DNA of 32,990 bases, taken from positions 1 to 32,990 of the forward strand of contig LRSR01012445.1 of NCBI GenBank assembly GCA_001579985.1, in the 5' to 3' direction. The position numbers were made by a program, and so were the translations under genes. Below are positions 30,368 to 32,990 of this stretch, in pieces. The DNA is from Hypsibius dujardini. Taxonomy: Eukaryota; Tardigrada; Eutardigrada; Parachela; Hypsibiidae. The first letter of the stretch is position 1, and each line of letters begins with the position of its first letter. A model generated the notes under the pieces. That model saw nothing but the letters and a program-made list of their open reading frames with translations, had not been told where the DNA came from and ran no database searches.

Positions 30368-30647
30368 CCGTATTCCCCCGATCTCAAGGGACACTTTTTT
30401 GCCATACCAGTTGATTTGATCCACCCCGGATCTTATCTCTTCATCACCGTTTGCTATTTTTTACCTACAATCAATCAATCAACTGATTTAATGTCTGCGT
30501 CAAGAAATCCCGCGTAATCAATCAATCAATCGCTGCCAAGTTGTGCTTAAATTTCAACCAATTACGACACAGTGAATCCAATTGAACAGTCAACCGATGA
30601 CTGGAGGGGGTGGGGCTTAACTGCCCCTCGAGATCGGGGGAATACGG
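30368..30647 (+). mobile_element. 280-bp MITE, copy A
   Basis: Terminal repeats CCGTATTCCCCCGATCTCAA at the left and the reverse complement CGAGATCGGGGGAATACGG at the right bound the element. TA flanks both sides (30366-30367 and 30648-30649). The interior contains (AATC)n runs and no coding sequence. The same sequence, inverted, occurs at 32312-32595 with high identity along its entire length. Confidence 0.88.
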
Positions 30648-31324
30648 TAGATGATACTGCGCCGGTGGCGGTGGCGCCGGTGGCGCGAAAGGGTAGCTCC
30701 ACTTCCGATGGTCAAGGCAGGCAATTTAGGGTAGCGATGCCTGAGTGAAGTCAGCTGTGTGTGTGTTCGGCGGCAGTGCCCGCGACACCCCGACGCACAG
30801 GCAGAGAATTGTGGAAAATGCGCAACTGGATCGGTTTTAAGCAGTTTAATGAGTGTTTTTACGCAATCGGAAGTTCCTTCCTTGAAACATGGTCATGACG
30901 AGTCTTGACGGGGGCAAAGTGGTATTTTGGGTTTTATTGAAAAATTGTGTTCTCATGTTACTTTCCACTCCAAAACTGGGTTGGTCGCAGTAATTTGGTT
31001 ACGGCATCAATTAGAGAACAGCGTTTCAGCAAAAGGTCAGCTGCTACGGTTAGTTTCATATCTGAAATGTGAGGTCGCCTCGTACCTCATTTATTTTTAG
31101 CCTTTCTTAAAAATGAAGGAACATTATATTGCGATTTTCAGTGAAAGGTCCGGTTTTCATATTACTGTCTCGAAAGCAGGGTGCGTCGTGACGTCGTTGA
31201 TTTCGTTGCATGTGTGAGTCACAGACAAGTTCAAACGCACACATGGAACCAACATACCGAGCCATGACTACCCAACTGGTCACACCCATTTGAAAGGGTG
31301 TGTTTGTTAAGGTCCCGACAATGG
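30648..31324. other. Intergenic between MITE copies, first part
   Basis: No gene is recognised. A GC-rich run of GGTGGC repeats lies at about 30662-30690. Confidence 0.45.
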
Positions 31325-31513
31325 ACAAAAGGGGCGGGGCAGGGGTAATAATTGAACAATCAACCAATCAACTCGGCTCTAATTGCGCCGGAGCTCCGCT
31401 AGTTGATTGATTGATTGTTCAAGTATTACTCCTGCCCCGCCCCTCTTGGGAGCTCTGCTGGTTGATCGGTTGATTGGTTGATTGTTTAGCATTACCCCTG
31501 CCCCGCCCCTTTT
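31325..31513. mobile_element. Palindromic element with duplicated right arm
   Basis: The left arm (about 31325-31372) contains AAAAGGGGCGGGGCAGGGGT and AATTGAACAATCAACCAATC. Its reverse complement appears twice on the right. The inner copy (about 31401-31445) has TTGATTGTTC...ATTACTCCTGCCCCGCCCCT, and the outer copy (about 31461-31513) has TTGATTGTTT...ATTACCCCTGCCCCGCCCCTTTT. Each right arm is also preceded by a similar AGCTC(C/T)GCT(A/G)GTTGAT string. It is therefore a hairpin element with a tandem duplication of one arm; it has no coding capacity. Confidence 0.72.
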
Positions 31514-32311
31514 GCCTATTTCCGGGTATTGACTGAGCTAAAGATCCTGATTCAGATAGGCACGCATGCCCTTTTTTGTGGGACCCATCAAAGCCAGCAT
31601 TTAAGCCAAAGGTTCCTCGTTACTTAATCAATTAAGGGTCACCATCATCGGTGTCACGTGTCGCTCTCCGATCAAACGGTGCCACACGCGTAACAGATGA
31701 AACCTAATTCGGTACAACCAATCTATTGCTTAAAATTCTCAGTTGTGTATTCGGGATGAGTGTTTTAAATAATAATAATTTAATTTAATTTAAATTTGTT
31801 CGCCCTTTCTACCGCAGAACGTGTTCCTGTCTTCATTACGTACAAATATCATGTTCCGCGGCAATTAACGGAAGCCCTTCACGTCTTCCGATCCCAGCTG
31901 ACTTGATGCGATTTCCAGCGAGGGCACCCAAAATGCGTCCACTTAAAATTTTCTAAATTCTTGTTTTTTAAATTCATTAGTGGTGATGCATAAAAGTTTA
32001 CGTCATCAGTGAAGCTCTGAAAACTGGAAAAACTTCTATTTTCCCTGACTGAAGATTTTCGGAAAAGTTTTTATTTCACGATTTCTAACACCATTGCTCT
32101 TCAAAGTCAATTTTGAATCGATTACACAGGATCTTTCTCGGATGTCAGGGCCGCGAATCTATAGATCAGTTTCAATACAGTTTCCGAAGGACATGCCAGG
32201 AACGACCCATAGCTCCGCCCCCTGGCCTCCGAACAAGGTTCTGCTGCTGCGAATCGATTTCAAATTGAATTGAAAAAGGAACCGTGTTAAAAACATAAAA
32301 TCAAACTGATA
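31514..32311. other. Intergenic between MITE copies, second part
   Basis: No recognisable gene, RNA or repeat other than short AT-rich runs. Confidence 0.45.
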
Positions 32312-32595
32312 CCGTAATCCCCCGATCTCAAGGGACAGTTAAGCCCCACCCCCTCCAGTCATCGGTTGACTGTTCAATCGGATTCACTGTGTCGTGATTG
32401 GTTGAAATTTAAGCGCAACTTGGCAGCGATTGATTGATTGATTGATTACGCGGGATTTCCTAACGCAAAAATTAAATCATTTGATTGATTGATTGTAGGT
32501 AAACAATAGCAAACGGTGATGAACAGATAAGATCCGGGGTGGATCAAATTAACTGGTAGGGCAAAAAAGTGTCCCTTGAGATCGGGGGAATACGG
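32312..32595 (-). mobile_element. 280-bp MITE, copy B (inverted)
   Basis: Reverse complement of the element at 30368-30647, about 284 bp, bounded by TA at 32310-32311 and 32596-32597. The right end CGATCTCAAGGGACACTTTT (read in reverse complement) matches copy A; the left end has one change in the terminal repeat (CCGTAATCCCCC). Small ORFs across it are incidental. Confidence 0.88.
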
Positions 32596-32990
32596 TACTC
32601 CTGAACATCTTCCCAATTGAAGTGTAATTTTTTTATCGTGTCCTGAAAATCCAACACGATTGACCAATAACCTTTCAAGTAGATGACGTTCAACCAAAAG
32701 CGAGTCGGAAAAATCCACAAGACAATAAAACCACTTGCAGTATCAATTCAGCACGCTGTAGTGTGAAATTGTTTGAGGTATCACCCAGGGGCTCTCTCTT
32801 TCTTTCTCTCTTTCTCTCTCGTTCAAACTCATAGAGATCTACACGAACAAAAAACTTGAGGATACGCGTATCATCATCTCACAGAATTGCGCGCCGGTCA
32901 GTTTATAATCGCTGCCTAATCATTCCGACACATTGATGATGGATAGCTGCGTGTCACACAGAATACCAAAAATACCTACGAGCTTATGCT
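32596..32990. other. Window end, CT microsatellite only
   Basis: A (CTCTTT)n pyrimidine tract lies at 32791-32822. No gene is recognised before the window ends. Confidence 0.5.

Noticed and set aside
31107-31367. 86-codon ORF on the - strand
   Set aside because: It overlaps the arm of a palindromic element and shows no recognisable feature.
1-32990. tRNA, rRNA or other structured RNA genes
   Set aside because: I looked for cloverleaf-like arms and conserved tRNA box sequences and saw none that I could support; the visible hairpins belong to inverted-repeat elements.

Overview
This window looks like nuclear DNA from an invertebrate animal. It has spliced genes with GT...AG introns, AATAAA-type poly(A) signals, mariner-family transposon relics and many short inverted-repeat elements, and no operons or bacterial features. 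The dominant content is a head-to-tail array of nine related seven-transmembrane receptor loci, all on the + strand between about 1.2 and 29.7 kb. The receptors are rhodopsin-like in layout but have unusual motifs throughout. Such tandem expansions are typical of lineage-specific (often chemosensory or orphan) receptors; a tardigrade or another small ecdysozoan genome is a guess that the sequence alone cannot prove.

Receptor array in order: R1 (1231-2236) pseudogene that lacks the family intron; R2 (4823-5929) intact, intronless and divergent; R3 (8190-10044) two-exon pseudogene; R4 (10635-12529) intact, two exons, phase-1 intron; R5 (14093-15495) intact, two exons, phase-0 intron at a different place; R6 (16280-18045) intact, two exons, phase-1 intron; R7 (19557-20621), R8 (25602-26642) and R9 (28609-29682), intact and intronless. 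R1, R3, R4 and R6 form one sequence subgroup; R5, R7, R8 and R9 form another; R2 stands alone. Shared signatures are a TM3 Cys paired with an ECL2 Cys, N-R-x-W in place of D-R-Y, C-Y-G-P in place of C-W-x-P, D-P-(I/V)-L-L in place of N-P-x-x-Y, and no acidic residue at the TM2 sodium site.

Between the receptors lie many transposon remnants. There is a truncated mariner-like transposase on the - strand (about 2335-2900) and an internally deleted mariner with terminal inverted repeats and TA flanks (6279-7069), next to a small unrecognised ORF (7163-7600). Non-autonomous inverted-repeat elements lie at 412-525, 18817-18969, 22323-22832 (with a half copy at 35-310), 23145-23335, 23714-24282 (TTAA-flanked, piggyBac-like), 24856-25238, 27341-27840 (ends built from a 30-bp minisatellite), 30368-30647 and 32312-32595 (an inverted pair of one family), and 31325-31513.

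The 20.6-25.6 kb and 29.7-33.0 kb stretches contain no convincing gene. The genes probably act as independent receptor paralogues, not as a pathway; what ties them together is birth-and-death evolution by tandem duplication, intron loss or gain, pseudogenisation and probable gene conversion.
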